64,000 nucleotides of DNA from Parabacteroides distasonis (GTDB taxonomy: Bacteria > Bacteroidota > Bacteroidia > Bacteroidales > Tannerellaceae): NCBI GenBank assembly GCA_021531775.1, contig JAFBIU010000007.1, positions 53,105 to 117,104 on the forward strand. The letters run 5' to 3'. Shown here in pieces: positions 62,712 through 64,000 of this stretch. The notes under the pieces were generated by a model. That model had not been told where the DNA came from. It saw only the letters and a list, made by a program, of their open reading frames with translations, and searched no databases. The position numbers were made by a program, and so were the translations under genes. Every line of letters starts with the position of its first letter. The stretch's first letter is position 1.

Positions 62712-63039
62712 TTAACCTTCTATTTTCCACTCCCCAATCGTACGCTTTTCAGAGTCGAAGTTGATGTCTACTTTCACGATCGGCAGTCCGCAGAGGGCAA
62801 ACTTCGATTTGTAGTCCTTGAGATCTATCTGTTTCATGGCCACCTGAGCACTTTTATCCAATTTCAGTTCGAAGAAATAAAGCGTAGTCTTGATTTGAAG
62901 AACCCTTTGAACAGATCCTGTCTCCCCTTGAAGTAAGCCTGAAGGGTATAGACAAGGAGAGACTTCCCAAACCGTCTTGGACGGATCAAAAAAATGTTTG
63001 TATGCCAACGGGCAGTCTCTTCAGTTGCTTCTTTTCCAT
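62712..63039 (-). pseudogene. Remnant of an AAA-ATPase-like/PD-(D/E)XK nuclease protein
   Basis: Three pieces of one family are found in order, in changing frames. The start [16 protein letters not shown] (ATG at 63039) runs into a stop after a T run. Then [17 protein letters not shown] and [12 protein letters not shown] follow in another frame, and finally [19 protein letters not shown] and GLPIVKVDINFDSEKRTIG end at the stop at 62712. Intact members have roughly 500 residues between these ends, so most of the ATPase domain and nuclease core has been deleted. The nuclease end block is well preserved, which suggests recent decay. Related genes are common in Bacteroidales accessory DNA. Confidence 0.8.
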
Positions 63040-63101
63040 ACTTTAGAATATATAATATCTTCTGGCAACAAAGTTAAGGAAATAATTTGTATTTGTCTTT
63101 T

Positions 63102-63129
63102 CACTGCCCGACCGGTTGGCCGAGCAGTG
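63102..63129. repeat. 28-base imperfect inverted repeat
   Basis: CACTGC (63102-63107) and GCAGTG (63124-63129) are exact arms; inner bases pair partly. It lies behind the smalltalk gene on its transcribed strand and could act as a weak terminator, but there is no T run on that strand. Confidence 0.4.
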
Positions 63130-63159
63130 TACCACAATCAGTGAAATGGTTCTCATCGC

Positions 63160-63258
63160 CTACAACAGTTGAGTAGCAGCACCACCGGCAGCACCGGTCA
63201 GAATCATTTCAATCACACGAATGACATAAAGCGCAATATTTTTCCAATTTGTTTTCAT
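63160..63258 (-). CDS. Smalltalk-type small peptide
   Basis: This short frame of 32 residues starts MKTNWKNIALYVIRVIEMI and ends LTGAAGGAATQLL. The basic start, one hydrophobic helix and Gly/Ala end fit the Bacteroidetes family called smalltalk protein, which is typically found directly after an HU-like gene. Here it starts 75 bases after that gene's stop, on the same strand. Its function is unknown. The N-acetylmuramoyl-alanine amidase that usually accompanies the pair is absent. Confidence 0.8.
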   Translation of the reverse strand: MKTNWKNIALYVIRVIEMILTGAAGGAATQLL

Positions 63259-63333
63259 ACGACTTGTTTTTAAGAAAATGAATAAAATGAGTTGCATAAT
63301 ACGTGATGTTTAGGAGGATACCCCTCCGTCAGA

Positions 63334-63981
63334 TCAACTGAACGGAGGCGTATCGGTGTTGTCGGGATCGTCTGTGCCACTGCCACCCGTGTTGTCGGTA
63401 CCACTGCCAGATCCGCTGTCAGATCCGCTATCCGGGTTTTCATCATCCGTGGAGCTGCCTCCACCATCAGGAGAGGTCGGATCGCTTGGATCAGTCGGAT
63501 CGGTTGGCGTACTGGAGGTTCCCTTGTTCTTGGCAGCTGCCAGATCGACGGTGCTCTCTCCAGCCTTTTCAGCCTTCAGCGTAGCAGCCTGTGCCGTACG
63601 GCTGGCCACGAGGTTGAACTCGGCCCGTCCGATGAGGTTCTGGAAGTCCTCGCCGGGGGTGAAGAGGATGTTCACGCCGGTGATGTTCTTCGCCGTGAAG
63701 GCATCGCAACTATCGGCACCGGTGCTGCTCAACGAGAGCCAGAAGTCACCCAATTCGTCGAGCAGGATCTTCTTGCCTTCCAACAACTGCTCGACCAGAC
63801 AGCTGCACATGTCGGAGAGGACTCCCTTCACCTGACCCCGCTTGTGGCCTCCATGTTCGGCAATGTGATCCACAAACTGGCGGAACGACATCACCTGTTT
63901 CACCTGTGCCTTGGCATACGCCTTGGGGGCTTCGTCCTTGTTCATCTGATTGCTCAGCATGTAAACGGAATAATTGATCAT
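63334..63981 (-). CDS. HU-like DNA-binding protein with low-complexity tail
   Basis: The protein has 215 residues from the ATG at 63981 (MINYSVYML); an ATG at 63993 is possible and an earlier start beyond the window cannot be excluded. Residues about 1-120 form the Bacteroidetes HU-like fold (HU-CCDC81 type), with KAYAKAQVKQVMSFRQFVDHIAEHGG and GQVKGVLSDMCSCLVEQLLEGKKILLDELGDFWLSL. Residues about 150-215 are a disordered tail of Thr, Pro, Ser, Gly and Asp. The tail is acidic, unlike a usual DNA-binding tail. The smalltalk gene follows on the same strand. Role in nucleoid or accessory element biology is unknown. Confidence 0.85.
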   Translation of the reverse strand: MINYSVYMLSNQMNKDEAPKAYAKAQVKQVMSFRQFVDHIAEHGGHKRGQVKGVLSDMCSCLVEQLLEGKKILLDELGDFWLSLSSTGADSCDAFTAKNITGVNILFTPGEDFQNLIGRAEFNLVASRTAQAATLKAEKAGESTVDLAAAKNKGTSSTPTDPTDPSDPTSPDGGGSSTDDENPDSGSDSGSGSGTDNTGGSGTDDPDNTDTPPFS

Positions 63982-64000
63982 CTGGTTGCCCATTGCCGGT

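Overview
The window is chromosomal DNA of a member of the Bacteroidales. The evidence is a SusC/SusD pair, repeated promoters of the Bacteroidetes type (TAnnTTTG, sometimes with TTG/TTTG about 19-20 bases upstream), glycine-lipid synthesis genes, a 'smalltalk' peptide behind an HU-like protein, and many lipoproteins. A full-length SprA (type IX secretion) next to a protease with a T9SS sorting domain points to the Tannerellaceae/Porphyromonadaceae side (for example Parabacteroides-like) rather than Bacteroides proper. The genus is inference.

Layout. 0-1.7 kb: a membrane protein cut by the window edge, an ECF sigma factor with a small membrane partner, and tRNA-Ser(CGA). 1.7-7.5 kb: a GH50-like lipoprotein hydrolase and a membrane acyltransferase, converging on mnmA plus a GH30 enzyme. 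7.5-19.5 kb: dipeptidyl-peptidase III, an AlkD-like protein, a lipid block (glsA-glsB-cls), rsmD/DUF3822, a RecD-like helicase, rsmI and a coiled-coil lipoprotein. 19.5-24.1 kb: susD and susC on the minus strand with no linked glycosidase. 24.5-35.2 kb: purL, a porin, dxs-trkA-trkH and ruvA. 35.2-45.2 kb: sprA (2485 aa) and a C10 cysteine protease carrying a T9SS tail. 45.2-51.2 kb (minus): mscL, then an operon read as pepD, beta-helix lipoprotein, endonuclease/phosphatase-fold protein and an SDR enzyme fused to a zinc ribbon. 51.3-54.8 kb: a small membrane protein, an OmpH/Skp chaperone, divIC and dnaX. 54.8-61.3 kb: a GH106-like enzyme, an AGCS symporter and a type-B carboxylesterase. 61.3-64 kb is accessory: an AAA/DUF4143 ATPase with three evenly spaced operator-like palindromes upstream, an internally deleted ATPase/nuclease pseudogene, a 32-residue smalltalk gene and an HU-like gene.

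Most of the window is housekeeping genes mixed with envelope and carbohydrate functions. The strongest unexpected signal lies inside dnaX. A run of nine A residues at the end of the clamp-loader region is followed by a stop codon in both other frames and by a perfect 9-bp stem-loop, as expected if a short gamma-like subunit is made by programmed slippage or frameshifting. Other notable signals are a symmetric promoter shared by mnmA and the DPP III gene, the 33-bp-phased palindromes before the DUF4143 ATPase, and the sprA/T9SS-cargo pair.
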